Shown: positions 1-9,358 of the stretch, one piece after another | Position numbering within the stretch: position 1 is the stretch's first letter | How the letters are laid out: every line of letters starts with the position of its first letter | Assembly (NCBI GenBank): GCA_018195615.1 | Contig: JAGTPG010000001.1 | Location: 2,046,501 to 2,110,500 of the forward strand | DNA length: 64,000 nucleotides | DNA from: Streptomyces tuirus | GTDB lineage: Bacteria > Actinomycetota > Actinomycetes > Streptomycetales > Streptomycetaceae | Direction: 5' to 3' | The notes under the pieces: model-generated | What the model was told of the DNA's origin: nothing | The model's input: the letters and a program-made list of their open reading frames with translations, nothing else | The model's database searches: none | Translations under genes and position numbers: made by a program

Positions 1-935
1 CTCGCGGACGTCGGGGAGCCTTTCGAGGGCAAGTACACGGTCACCTCCGTACGGCACGTCTTCGGCGACGGCAAGCACTACGAGGCGTGGGTGACGGTCA
101 GCGGGCGGCAGTGGAGGTCGCTGTACGGGCTGGCGTCGGGCGGCGCGGACACCGCGCCCCGGCTGCCGAGCGTGGCCAACGCCCTGGTCACCGACGTGAA
201 CGACCCGCTCAAGCAGGGCCGGGTCCGGTTGCGGTTCCCGTGGCTGGACGACACCTACGTCAGCGACTGGACGCGGACCGTGCAGATGGGCGGTCTCGGC
301 GGCGGCGGCATCTTCCCGATGGACGTCAACGACGAGGTGCTCGTCGCGTTCGACCGGGGAGCCCTGGATCATCCGTTCGTCATCGGCGGTCTGTACAACG
401 GCAAGGACAAGCCGACACCCGTGGGTGACGTGCCGTTGCACGACACCGTGCGCAAGAAGGCGAGCCGGCACACGGTCTCCGACCGGGACGGCAACCGGAT
501 GGACCTGCTCAGCCAGAAGACGGGTGGCCGCAGGCAGGGCGTCCGGCTGGCGTCGGGCGACAAGCAGCTGGTCATCAACCTGGACCGGACGAACACCGAG
601 ATCGTCGTGGACAGCAAGGGCTCGGTCACGATCAAGGGCAGCCGGTCGGTGTCGGTGGAGGCCGGCACGGATCTCACGCTCAGCGCCCGGCGCAGGCTGA
701 CCATCAAGAGCGGCGGCACCCTCGACATCAGGGGCGGCAGCATGGTCAACGTCACCGCCACGGGCGAGCTGGGCCTGAGGACGGGCGGCCTGCTGAACAT
801 GGACGCGGGCGGCATCGCGAACCTCGTGGCCAAGGGCACCGTGCAGATCACCTCGCCCCTCAACACCACGGTCAAGGGCGCCAGCGTGCTGCTCGGGGCA
901 AGGTGCTGGTCAACGGACTGCCGCTGCCGATATGA
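1..935 (+). CDS. VgrG/Afp8-like spike protein of a contractile injection system (5' partial, frameshifted)
   Basis: This is the C-terminal part of the spike that sits under the tube of a contractile injection system. The reading frame is open from base 1, so the true start lies outside the window. Visible parts are an OB-fold-like gp5 region (SVANALVTDVNDPLKQGRV, then DWTRTVQMGG and a DEVLVAF motif), followed by a beta-helix-like run of short repeats such as GSVTIKG and GGTLDIRGG. One base is missing in the G run at 895-898. Restoring it gives the expected ending VLLGGKVLVNGLPLPI and a stop at 933-935. Without it, the frame runs into the next gene and creates an artificial VgrG-gp25 fusion. 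The identity of the family is clear; the substrate and cargo cannot be told. Confidence 0.85.
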
Positions 936-972
936 CCACGACTTCTTCTCGAGGAAAGCAGGTGCGGGTCTG

Positions 973-1413
973 ATGGCCGAGCAGTTCGTCGGGTCCGGCT
1001 GGTCGTTCCCGCTGCGCATCGGGCCCACCGGCGGGATCGCCCTGGTGAGCGGGGAGCGGGAGATCGAGGAGGCGATCCGGCTGGTGCTGTCGACCGCTCC
1101 GGGCGAGCGGCCGATGCGGCCGGACTTCGGCTGCGCGATCCACGACCTGGTGTTCGCGCCGGTCAACGAGCAGACCGCGGGCCGCATCCAGCACGAGGTG
1201 TACATCGCCCTCGACCGGTGGGAGCCGCGCATCGAGGTCGACGACGTCGAGATCACCGCCGGCACCGACCGGAGCGTCCTCTACATCGACGTCCGGTACT
1301 CGATCCGCGGCACCAACAACCCGCGCAGCCTGGTCTTCCCCTTCTACGTCATTCCGTCCCACGAGGAGCCCGACGCCCCCGGCGCGGGCGACGCCCCCGA
1401 AAGCGACCGCTGA
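973..1413 (+). CDS. gp25/Afp9-like baseplate wedge protein
   Basis: This is a 146-residue member of the gpW/gp25 family, which forms the inner baseplate wedge and connects sheath, tube and baseplate in contractile injection systems. The start ATG is preceded by a purine-rich AGGAAAG and begins MAEQFVGSGWSFPLR, which matches the usual N-terminus of actinobacterial homologues. Later motifs include GERPMRPDFGC, RWEPRIEV and the C-terminal PFYVIPSHE. It lies 37 bases after the corrected VgrG stop. Its stop codon shares one base with the ATG of the next gene (TGATG), so the two are translationally coupled. The apparent continuous frame joining it to VgrG comes from the upstream frameshift. Confidence 0.9.
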   Translation: MAEQFVGSGWSFPLRIGPTGGIALVSGEREIEEAIRLVLSTAPGERPMRPDFGCAIHDLVFAPVNEQTAGRIQHEVYIALDRWEPRIEVDDVEITAGTDRSVLYIDVRYSIRGTNNPRSLVFPFYVIPSHEEPDAPGAGDAPESDR

Positions 1414-3373
1414 TGGCACTGCCCTCCCCCAACCTCGACGACCGCCGCTTCCAGCAGTTCGTCGACGACGCCAAGCGCTACATCCAGCAGCGCGCCCCGG
1501 AGTGGACCGACCACAACGTCTCCGACCCGGGCGTCACCCTCGTCGAGACGGTCGCCCACATGGCCGACCAGATCGTCTACCGGCTCAACCGGGTGCCGGA
1601 GAAGAACCACCTGGCGTTCCTGGACCTCGTCGGATCACCCTGTTCCCGCCGTCCGCGGCCCGCACCGACGTGACGTTCTGGCTCTCCGCGCCCCAGGAGG
1701 AGCCGGTGTCCGTGCCGGTCGGCACGGAGGTCGCCACACTGCGCACCGAGAGCGAGGAGGCGGTCGTCTTCGCCACCGAGCGCGAACTGACGGTGGTGCC
1801 CGGCTCGTTGCGGCATCTGCTGGTGCAGCACCGGGGCGAGCCGGTGGTGGACCGGACGCACGACCTCGCCGAGGACGGCAAGGACCTGCTGTGCTTCGCC
1901 GAGTCGCCCGCCGCCGGGGACTGCATGCTGCTCGGGCTGACGGCCGCGGTGCCTTACTGCGCGGTGGCCCTGGACCTGGACAGCCGGGTGGACGGCGTCG
2001 GTGTGGATCCGCGTCAGCCGCCGCTGGTGTGGGAGGCGTGGACCGCGGACGGCTGGCAGCCCTGCGAGGTCGACCGGGACGCCACCGGCGGCCTCAACCG
2101 TCCCGGCGAGGTCGTCCTGCACGTCCCTGGCGGGCACGTGCTGTCCCGCAACGCCGGCCAGGAGGCCGGCTGGCTGCGCTGCCGGGTCACCGAACCCCTG
2201 CCGGGCCAGCCGTTCTACACCACCTCGCCCACCGTGCGCGCCGCCGAGGCGTTCACGATCGGCGGCACCACCGGCGTCGTGCACGCCGAGACGGTGTACG
2301 ACGAGGCGCTCGGCGAGTCCACCGGCCTGCCGGGGCAACGGCTGCGGCTGGCGCACGCGCCCGTGGTCGGCGACGACCCTCCGGTGCTGCTGCAGACCGC
2401 CGAGCACGACGGCTGGACGGACTGGCGGGTCGTCCCGAACTTCGCGTCCTCGGGACCGTACGACCGGCACATCACCCTCGACGCCACGACCGGCGAGATC
2501 GCCTTCGGCCCGGCCGTGCGCGTACCGGACGGATCCCTGCGGCAGTACGGGATGGTCGCCCCCAAGGGCGCACCGGTGCGCGCCCGCCGCTATCGCACGG
2601 GCGGCGGCCGCGCGGGCAACGTGGCTCGTGGCGCCGTGCGGATCCTGCGCACCTCCATCCCGTACGTCTCCGAGGTCGTGAACCGCGAGGCCGCGCGCGG
2701 CGGTGTGGACGGGGAGACGGTGGAGGAGGCGAAGGTCCGGGCGCCGATCACCCTGCGCGCCCAGGAGCGTGCCGTGACGCTGCGCGACTACGAGGAACTG
2801 GCGCGCCGCGCCGCCCCGGAGACCGCGCGCATCACCTGCCTGGAGGGCGACGAGGGCGAGCACGGCGCTTACGCGGTACGGGTGTTGGTGGTGCCGCAGG
2901 CGGTGCCGGACCCCGGTGGCCGCCTCCGCTTCGAGCAACTGGTTCCCGGTGACGCACTGTTGGACCGCATCACGCGTCACCTGGACGAACGGCGTCTGAT
3001 CGGGACCCGGTTGGCGGTGGGCCCGCCCTACTACCAGGGCGTCACGGTCGTGGCCACGGTGCACGCCTTCCGGGGCGTCGACACCGACCGGGTGCGCCGG
3101 CAGGCGCACGACGCCCTCTACCGGCACCTCGACCCGCTGACCGGTGGCGCCGACGGCACCGGCTGGCCGTTCGGTCGGCCGGTCCAGGCCGGGGAGGTGT
3201 TCGCTGTGCTGCAGCGCGTACCGGGGGTGGAGCTGGTGGACGAGGTGGTGCTGCATCCCGCTGACCCGCTCACCGGTAAACGCGGCGAGCGGACGGACCG
3301 GATCGACCTGTCCGCACCGTCGCTGGTCTTCTCCTTCGACCACCGCGTCCGGGTGATCGGAGACGGTGCATGA
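1413..3373 (+). CDS. Baseplate J-like protein of a contractile injection system (frameshifted)
   Basis: This is a baseplate J/gp6-like wedge protein (Afp11 class) of about 653 residues. It starts MALPSPNLDDRRFQQFVDDA and keeps the family pattern NVSDPGVTLVETVAHMADQI near residues 34-53. One base is missing near 1632-1634; adding it joins LAFLDLVG to ITLFPPSAARTDVTFWLS in one frame. The C-terminal half carries the gpJ-like segments GRAGNVARGAV, the EEAKVRAPITLRAQERAVT helix and YQGVTVVATV. Its stop overlaps the ATG of the tail protein I gene (ATGA). The protein should dock between the gp25 wedge and gpI in the baseplate ring. Family assignment is firm; details of assembly are inferred from related systems. 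Confidence 0.87.
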
Positions 3374-3936
3374 GGGGCTCGATCGACGGCCTCGGGTCCT
3401 CCGCGCCGATCGGCGCGATGCTGCCGGCCGTGTTCGCCGACGACGACCTGGCCCAGCGGTTCGTCGCCGGGCTCGACGACGTGGTCGCGCCGATCCTGAG
3501 CGTGCTGGACTGTCTCGACACGTACTTCCGCCCCTCTCTGGCGCCGCTCGACTTCACCCAGTGGCTGGGGGATTGGGTCGGCGCGGAGACCGAGGGCGAC
3601 GAACCCGAGCCGCTGCTGCGGGCCGCCGTGGCCGCGGCCGCGTACCTGCACCGCATCCGCGGCACCCGGCGCGGGCTGTCCGAGGCGGTGCGGCTCGCGT
3701 TCGGTGTGGAGCCGGAGATCACGGAGAGCGGTGCCGCGACGTGGAGCGCCCGTCCGCTCGGCTCGTTCCCCGGCACTCCCCGCCCTCACCTGCGCGTCCA
3801 CCTCCGCCTGCCGCACCCGACCCCAGCGGACCGCCACCGCCTGGACGCCCTCGTGTCCGCCGCCCGCCCCGCCCACATGCCGTACACGGTCCACGTGACC
3901 GCCGGCGCCCCCGCCGAAAGGACCCGGGAGACATGA
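3370..3936 (+). CDS. Phage tail protein I / Afp12-like baseplate protein
   Basis: This is a 188-residue protein of the phage tail protein I (gpI, Afp12) family, an outer baseplate component. Support comes from family motifs (MLPAVFADDDLAQRFVAGLD, PLDFTQWLGDW, HRIRGTRRGLSEAVRL) and from its position directly after baseplate J, the standard order in these clusters. Both ends overlap neighbours by four bases (ATGA at 3370-3373 and again at 3933-3936), which implies tight translational coupling through the CIS operon. The last 20 or so residues are rich in Ala, Pro and Arg. There is no signal peptide, consistent with cytoplasmic assembly. Confidence 0.88.
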   Translation: MRGSIDGLGSSAPIGAMLPAVFADDDLAQRFVAGLDDVVAPILSVLDCLDTYFRPSLAPLDFTQWLGDWVGAETEGDEPEPLLRAAVAAAAYLHRIRGTRRGLSEAVRLAFGVEPEITESGAATWSARPLGSFPGTPRPHLRVHLRLPHPTPADRHRLDALVSAARPAHMPYTVHVTAGAPAERTRET

Positions 3937-5761
3937 CGACCCCCCAGAACTGCGCCGACTGCGGCACCCGCGCCGAACCGGGCCAGTCGTTCTGCGACGC
4001 GTGCGGGGCGGTACTGAGCTGGACGGACCAGCCGTCAGTCCCCCGACAGCGGACCGGGCCGTCCACGGCGCCCGACCGCCCCCGAGCCTCCGAGCCCACC
4101 CGCGACTCCGGCCGAGCCAGGAACTCCCGTCCGACAAGGGGCTCGGAACCGGCCCGGGACTCCGGACCAGACGGCGACCCGGAACCAGCCGGGGACTCCG
4201 GACCAGCTCGTGGCTACGGACCCAGTGACTACGGGACCGCCGGTGGCTATGGGACCACCGGTGGCTACGGGACCGCCGGTCCCTCCGCACCAGCCCGTGG
4301 CTCAGGAACGACCCATGGCTCCGAGCCAACCCGCGGCCCCGGGCCTGCCAGTGGCCCCGGGCCCGCCGAGTTCGCCGAGTTCACCGAGAGAGGTTCCAGC
4401 ACCGCCGGGAACCGCCGGCTCGCCGGGTCCGCCGGGGAGCCCGGGCTGTCCGGCGCCTCCGGGGTCTCTCGGCATGCCGGCCCTGACGACGCCGACGGCG
4501 AGTGGGGCGGCGGGGCCGCCACGACTCGCTCGGCCGGCCAAGCCGGCTCCGGCCCAGGCGCGGGCCCCCAGTGGCCTCAGTCCCCGGCCGCCTCATCCCC
4601 GGGCCCCTCCCGCCCGGCGGCCCCCTCGCCGGAGCCCGGCCGGGACACCCCGGAAGTCCACGCCCGCCGCGACACCACCAGCCACCCCGACGTCCACCCC
4701 CGCCGCGACACCACCGGCCACCCCGACATCCAGGCCCGCCGCAATACCGACCACCCCGACGCCCCCTCCCCGAGCACGCAAGCCCCGGACGAAACCGCCC
4801 CCACCCAGCCCGTCCCCCCGGCCACCGCACATCCGGAGTCCCCCGCCGAGACCACCGGCCCGACCGAACGCGCCCGCCGCCTCCTCATCCCGGTCAGCGG
4901 CCCCGAACCCCGCACCGCGCCCCAACCCTCCGTCGACCCCGTCCTGCCGGGCCGCCCCACCCCGCAGCGCCCGCAGTCCGTACGGCCCCCTGGCGAGGAA
5001 CACGGCGTGGACGGCGGCACGCCCTGCCCCTGGTGCGCCACGCGCAACCGGCCCGAGCGGCACTTCTGTGCCCGGTGTGCGATGCCGATGGCCGGTGACG
5101 GACCGGCGGCCCCGGGCCGGCTCCCCTGGTGGCGGCGGCTCGGCCCCTTCGGCCACCAGGAGGCCCCCTACGCGGGCGACCGCCCCCGGCTGCGCCGTGC
5201 CTTCGACCGCCTCCTGTCCTGGCTGGGCATCGCGATCGTCCTGTCCCTGCTGGCCGTTCTGGCGTTCAACATCCCCAAGGGCGTCCAGGCCACCCGGGAC
5301 CACTTCACCAAGCGTGCCCCGGTCTACGCGGACCGCTACACCGCCTCTCGTTCCTTCCCCGGTCACAAGCCGGACCTGGCCTTCGACAGGCTGAACGACA
5401 CCTGGTGGGGGCCGGGCGTGTCCCAGTCGGGCAAGGGGCAGTGGATAGAGGCCCGCTTCGATCGGCCGACCCGGCTCCTCGACCTGATCGTCACGCCGGG
5501 CGTCTCCCCCCGGGCCCAGGATCTCCGCGAGTCGGCGCTGCCGCACCGCGTCCAGGCCACGATCACCGGAGCCGACGGCGAGAAGACGACCCGCCGGCTC
5601 ACCCTGGACCAGGGCACCGGCCCCAGCGGCGTGCCTTCCGTGTCGGCGAGGTCACCGCCGTCCGCTTCACCATCGAGTCAGCCCACGCCGTCTCGGCGAC
5701 CAAGCAGGTCGCCATCGCCGAGATCGAGTTCTTCGGCCCGTCGAGCGCGAACAGCGGCTGA
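3933..5761 (+). CDS. Zinc-ribbon, single-pass membrane protein with NADase-type glycan-binding-like domain; candidate CisA-type CIS partner (frameshifted)
   Basis: After restoring one base in the C run at 5621-5624 this is a protein of about 609 residues. Order of parts: a zinc ribbon near residues 7-28 (CADC...CDAC); a very long low-complexity linker rich in Gly, Pro, Ser and Arg, with three 18-bp tandem repeats at 4227-4280; a second zinc ribbon near 365-382 (CPWC...CARC); one membrane segment near 427-447 (LSWLGIAIVLSLLAVLAFN); and a discoidin/glycan-binding-like beta domain (AFDRLNDTWWGPG, GQWIEARFD, VGEVTAVRFTIES). The zinc ribbons should be cytoplasmic and the beta domain extracytoplasmic. 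It is the last gene of the CIS unit and overlaps tail protein I by four bases. The Streptomyces CIS membrane protein CisA, as I recall it, has a similar plan, so a role in tethering the particle to the membrane is likely but inferred. Confidence 0.75.
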
Positions 5762-5780
5762 GCACACCCGCCACAACACC

Positions 5781-5814
5781 GCGGCCCCGGACGGGAACCA
5801 CCGTCCGGGGCCGC
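5781..5814. terminator. Perfect hairpin between convergent genes
   Basis: A perfect 14-bp stem (GCGGCCCCGGACGG with its reverse complement) closes the six-base loop GAACCA. It lies 19 bases after the end of the CIS membrane-protein gene and just before the end of the convergent aldehyde dehydrogenase gene, so it can serve both strands. There is no T tract, as is usual in Streptomyces. Confidence 0.8.
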
Positions 5815-5833
5815 GCTGCAGCGAGGGGTCCGC

Positions 5834-7273
5834 CTACGCGTCCAGCGAGGTCATCACGTGCTTGATCCGCGTGTAGTCGTCGAAGCCGTACGCCGACAGG
5901 TCCTTGCCGTAGCCGGACTTCTTGAAGCCGCCGTGCGGCATCTCGGCGACCAGCGGGATGTGCGTGTTGATCCACACACAGCCGAAGTCGAGCTTCTTGG
6001 ACATCCGCATGGCGCGGCCGTGGTCCTTGGTCCACACGGAGGAGGCCAGCGCGTACTCGACGCCGTTGGCCCACTCCACCGCCTGGTCCTCGTCGCGGAA
6101 GGACTGCACGGTGATGACCGGGCCGAAGACCTCCTTCTGGATGATCTCGTCGTCCTGCTTCAGACCCGAGACGACGGTCGGCGCGTAGAAGTAGCCCTTG
6201 TCGCCGACCCGCTTGCCGCCGGTCTCCACGCGCGCGTGCGCGGGCAGCCGGTCGATGAAGCCCTCGACCTGCGCGAGCTGGTTGGGGTTGTTCAGCGGGC
6301 CGAACAGCACGTCCTCGTCGTCCGGCTGGCCCGTCTTCGTCTCGGCGGCGGCCTTCGACAGCGCGGAGACGAACTCGTCGTGGATGGACTCGTGGACGAG
6401 CACGCGCGTCGCGGCCGTGCAGTCCTGGCCGGCGTTGAAGTAGCCGGCGACCGAGATGTCCTCGACGGCCTTGGCGATGTCGGTGTCCTCGAAGACCACG
6501 ACCGGGGCCTTGCCACCCAGCTCCAGGTGGACGCGCTTGACGTCCTTGGCCGCGGACTCGGCGACCTGCATGCCGGCCCGTACGGAACCCGTGATGGAGG
6601 CCATCGCCGGGGTCTCGTGCTCGACCATCATGCGGCCGGTCTCGCGGTCGCCGCAGATGACGTTGAAGACGCCCTTGGGGACGATCGAGCCGATGATCTC
6701 GGCCATGAGGACCGTCGAGGCCGGGGTGGTGTCGGACGGCTTCAGCACGACGGTGTTGCCCGCCGCGAGCGCCGGGGCGAACTTCCACACGGCCATCATC
6801 ATCGGGTAGTTCCACGGCGCGACCTGCGCGCAGACCCCGACCGGCTCGCGGCGGACGATGGAGGTCAGGCCCTCCATGTACTCGCCGGCCGAGCGGCCCT
6901 CCAGCATCCGCGCCGCGCCCGCGAAGAAGCGGATCTGGTCGACCATCGGCGGGATCTCCTCGGAGCGGGTCAGCCCGACGGGCTTGCCCGTGTTCTCCAC
7001 CTCGGCCGCGATCAGCTCCTCGGCACGCTCCTCGAAGGCGTCCGCGATCTTCAGCAGGGCCTTCTGGCGCTCGGCGGGCGTGGTGTCGCGCCAGCCGGGG
7101 AAGGCCTCGGCGGCCGCCGCCATCGCGGCGTCCACGTCCGCCTGCCCGGACAGCGGAGCGGTCGCGTACGCCTCGCCTGTCGCGGGATTGACCACCTCGG
7201 TGGTCCGTCCGTCGGTGGCGTCCCGGAACTCACCGCCGATGTAGTTGCGCAGACGACGCAGCTCGGTGCTCAC
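5834..7273 (-). CDS. Aldehyde dehydrogenase, probable gamma-aminobutyraldehyde dehydrogenase
   Basis: This is a 479-residue NAD(P)-dependent aldehyde dehydrogenase. The catalytic elements are complete: Asn in APWNYP, Glu in LELGGKAP, and the nucleophilic Cys in FNAGQDCTAATR; the C-terminal GGFKKSGYGKDLS is also present. The sequence style and its divergent placement from an Lrp regulator and an aminotransferase fit oxidation of 4-aminobutanal to GABA in putrescine breakdown. The GTG start at 7273 was chosen because the protein then begins VSTELRRLRNYIGGEF and a GGAGGG ribosome site lies about eight bases upstream; the longer frame to 7396 has no family character. Other amino-aldehyde substrates cannot be excluded. 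Confidence 0.85.
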   Translation of the reverse strand: MSTELRRLRNYIGGEFRDATDGRTTEVVNPATGEAYATAPLSGQADVDAAMAAAAEAFPGWRDTTPAERQKALLKIADAFEERAEELIAAEVENTGKPVGLTRSEEIPPMVDQIRFFAGAARMLEGRSAGEYMEGLTSIVRREPVGVCAQVAPWNYPMMMAVWKFAPALAAGNTVVLKPSDTTPASTVLMAEIIGSIVPKGVFNVICGDRETGRMMVEHETPAMASITGSVRAGMQVAESAAKDVKRVHLELGGKAPVVVFEDTDIAKAVEDISVAGYFNAGQDCTAATRVLVHESIHDEFVSALSKAAAETKTGQPDDEDVLFGPLNNPNQLAQVEGFIDRLPAHARVETGGKRVGDKGYFYAPTVVSGLKQDDEIIQKEVFGPVITVQSFRDEDQAVEWANGVEYALASSVWTKDHGRAMRMSKKLDFGCVWINTHIPLVAEMPHGGFKKSGYGKDLSAYGFDDYTRIKHVMTSLDA

Positions 7274-7339
7274 TGCCGGCCCTCCAGTTCGGATGTCCAG
7301 TACTTGAGACACCCACCCTAGTCGGCCGACCCACGTTTT

Positions 7340-7437
7340 CAACACCCCCGCTCCCTTTGATCGTGCGGAATCCGCAGGTCTGGGCGACCAAAACAACGGA
7401 TTTCATCGATCACGCCTTGCGGAAGTGACGAGACCTC
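7340..7437. promoter_or_regulatory. Divergent promoter region with candidate Lrp operator
   Basis: This is the non-coding gap between the divergent dehydrogenase and Lrp-family genes. It holds a near-perfect 13-bp palindrome, TGCGGAATCCGCA (7364-7376), and an outer pair of inverted hexamers, TGATCG (7358-7363) and CGATCA (7407-7412), with an A-rich patch between them. Lrp/AsnC proteins commonly bind such spaced inverted sites in their own divergent promoters, so autoregulation is inferred. Confidence 0.45.
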
Positions 7438-7953
7438 GTGCACAGTGACCTCGTGGCCAGTCGAAGCGCAGACCAGAGGGACTCCCGCGAGTCCAGGAAC
7501 GGCGGTGCCCAGCTGGACGCCGTCTCCCTCGCCATCATCGAGCAGCTCCAGGAGGACGGCCGCCGGCCCTACGCCGCCATCGGCAAGGCCGTCGGCCTCT
7601 CCGAGGCGGCCGTGCGCCAGCGCGTCCAGAAGCTGCTCGACCAGGGCGTGATGCAGATCGTCGCCGTCACGGACCCGCTCACCGTGGGCTTCCGCAGACA
7701 GGCGATGGTCGGTGTCAACGTCGAGGGCGACGTGGAGTCGGTCGCTGAGGCGCTGACGGCCATGTCCGAATGCGAGTACGTGGTGATGACCGCAGGCTCC
7801 TTCGACCTGATGGTGGAGATCGTCTGCGAGGACGACGACCACCTCCTGGACGTCATCAACAAACGCATCCGGGCCGTCCCCGGAGTGCGCTCCACCGAGA
7901 GCTTCGTCTACCTGAAGCTGAAGAAGCAGACCTACATGTGGGGAACCCGATAA
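7438..7953 (+). CDS. Lrp/AsnC family transcriptional regulator
   Basis: This is a 171-residue regulator with an N-terminal helix-turn-helix (LDAVSLAIIEQLQEDGRRP, then AIGKAVGLSEAAVRQRVQKL, about residues 26-66) and a C-terminal RAM/effector domain (GVNVEGDVESVAEAL, AGSFDLMVEIVCEDDDHL, VPGVRSTESFVYLKL). It is divergent from the aldehyde dehydrogenase and 19 bases upstream of the aminotransferase, so it probably senses an amino acid or polyamine and controls both. The GTG at 7438 has a GGAAG about 12 bases upstream; GTG at 7453 is an alternative. In S. coelicolor a regulator in this neighbourhood has been linked to polyamine use, as I recall; I cannot confirm orthology here. Confidence 0.88.
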   Translation: MHSDLVASRSADQRDSRESRNGGAQLDAVSLAIIEQLQEDGRRPYAAIGKAVGLSEAAVRQRVQKLLDQGVMQIVAVTDPLTVGFRRQAMVGVNVEGDVESVAEALTAMSECEYVVMTAGSFDLMVEIVCEDDDHLLDVINKRIRAVPGVRSTESFVYLKLKKQTYMWGTR

Positions 7954-7972
7954 CCGTGAGGACCCGATAGCC

Positions 7973-9334
7973 GTGAGCAAGGACCTCTCCCAGTCCGCGT
8001 ACGACCACCTGTGGATGCACTTCACGCGCATGTCGTCGTACGAGAAGGCCCCCGTCCCCACCATCGTCCGGGGCGAGGGCACGTACATCTACGACGACCA
8101 GGGCAAGCGCTACCTCGACGGCCTCGCCGGTCTGTTCGTGGTGCAGGCCGGGCACGGCCGCGTCGAGCTCGCCGAGACCGCCTTCAAGCAGGCGCAGGAG
8201 CTGGCGTTCTTCCCGGTGTGGTCCTACGCCCACCCCAAGGCCGTCGAGCTGGCCGAGCGCCTCGCGCACCACGCGCCCGGCGACCTGAACAAGGTCTTCT
8301 TCACCACCGGTGGCGGCGAGGCGGTCGAGACCGCCTGGAAGCTCGCCAAGCAGTACTTCAAGCTGGTCGGCAAGCCCACCAAGCACAAGGTGATCTCCCG
8401 CGCGGTCGCGTACCACGGCACCCCGCAGGGCGCCCTGTCCATCACCGGCCTGCCGGGCCTGAAGGCGCCCTTCGAGCCGCTCGTCCCGGGCGCGCACAAG
8501 GTGCCGAACACCAACATCTACCGCGCCCCGATCCACGGCGACGACCCGGAGGCCTTCGGCCGCTGGGCCGCCGACCAGATCGAGCAGCAGATCCTCTTCG
8601 AGGGCCCGGACACGGTCGCGGCCGTGTTCCTGGAGCCGGTGCAGAACGCGGGCGGCTGCTTCCCGCCCCCGCCCGGCTACTTCCAGCGGGTCCGCGAGAT
8701 CTGCGACCAGTACGACGTGCTGCTCGTCTCCGACGAGGTCATCTGCGCCTTCGGCCGGCTGGGCACGATCTTCGCCTGCGACAAGTTCGACTACGTCCCG
8801 GACATGATCACCTGCGCCAAGGGCATGACCTCGGGCTACTCCCCGATCGGCGCGTGCATCGTCTCGGACCGCCTGGCCGAGCCGTTCTACAAGGGCGACA
8901 ACACCTTCCTGCACGGCTACACCTTCGGCGGCCACCCCGTCTCCGCGGCCGTGGGCCTCGCCAACCTCGACCTGTTCGAGCGTGAGAACCTCACCCAGCA
9001 CGTCCTGGACAACGAGGGCGCGTTCCGCGCCACCCTGGAGAAGCTGCACGACCTGCCGATCGTCGGCGACGTCCGCGGCAACGGCTTCTTCTACGGCATC
9101 GAGCTGGTCAAGGACAAGAACACCAAGGAATCCTTCGACGCGGACGAGACCGAGCGGATCCTGTACGGCTTCCTCTCCAAGAAGCTCTACGAGAACGGCC
9201 TGTACTGCCGTGCCGACGACCGCGGCGACCCGGTCGTCCAGCTCGCCCCGCCGCTGATCTCCGACCAGTCGACCTTCGACGAGATCGAGCAGATCCTGCG
9301 GGCCACCCTTTCGGAGGCGTGGACGAAGCTCTGA
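7973..9334 (+). CDS. PLP-dependent class III aminotransferase (putrescine/GABA type)
   Basis: This is a 453-residue fold-type I aminotransferase, class III (omega). The PLP lysine lies in DMITCAKGMTSGYSPIGA and the cofactor-binding Asp in LLVSDEVICAFGR. Other family marks are FFTTGGGEAVETAWKLAK, AYHGTPQGALSITG and FLHGYTFGGHPVSAAVGLAN. Together with the divergent dehydrogenase it would convert putrescine or a related amine to an aldehyde and then to an acid such as GABA; the exact substrate is inferred. The GTG start at 7973 lies in the second copy of a 17-bp imperfect tandem duplication spanning the end of the regulator gene (about 7945-7978). It is followed by a strong hairpin. Confidence 0.87.
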   Translation: MSKDLSQSAYDHLWMHFTRMSSYEKAPVPTIVRGEGTYIYDDQGKRYLDGLAGLFVVQAGHGRVELAETAFKQAQELAFFPVWSYAHPKAVELAERLAHHAPGDLNKVFFTTGGGEAVETAWKLAKQYFKLVGKPTKHKVISRAVAYHGTPQGALSITGLPGLKAPFEPLVPGAHKVPNTNIYRAPIHGDDPEAFGRWAADQIEQQILFEGPDTVAAVFLEPVQNAGGCFPPPPGYFQRVREICDQYDVLLVSDEVICAFGRLGTIFACDKFDYVPDMITCAKGMTSGYSPIGACIVSDRLAEPFYKGDNTFLHGYTFGGHPVSAAVGLANLDLFERENLTQHVLDNEGAFRATLEKLHDLPIVGDVRGNGFFYGIELVKDKNTKESFDADETERILYGFLSKKLYENGLYCRADDRGDPVVQLAPPLISDQSTFDEIEQILRATLSEAWTKL

Positions 9335-9358
9335 TCGTCGTTCTGGATGATCAACACC

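Noticed and set aside
91..1413. A single 440-residue VgrG-gp25 fusion protein
   Set aside because: The join lacks family sequence (LLGARCWSTDCRCRYDHD), while adding one base restores the normal VgrG end and leaves a normal gp25 start at 973. The fusion is a frameshift product.
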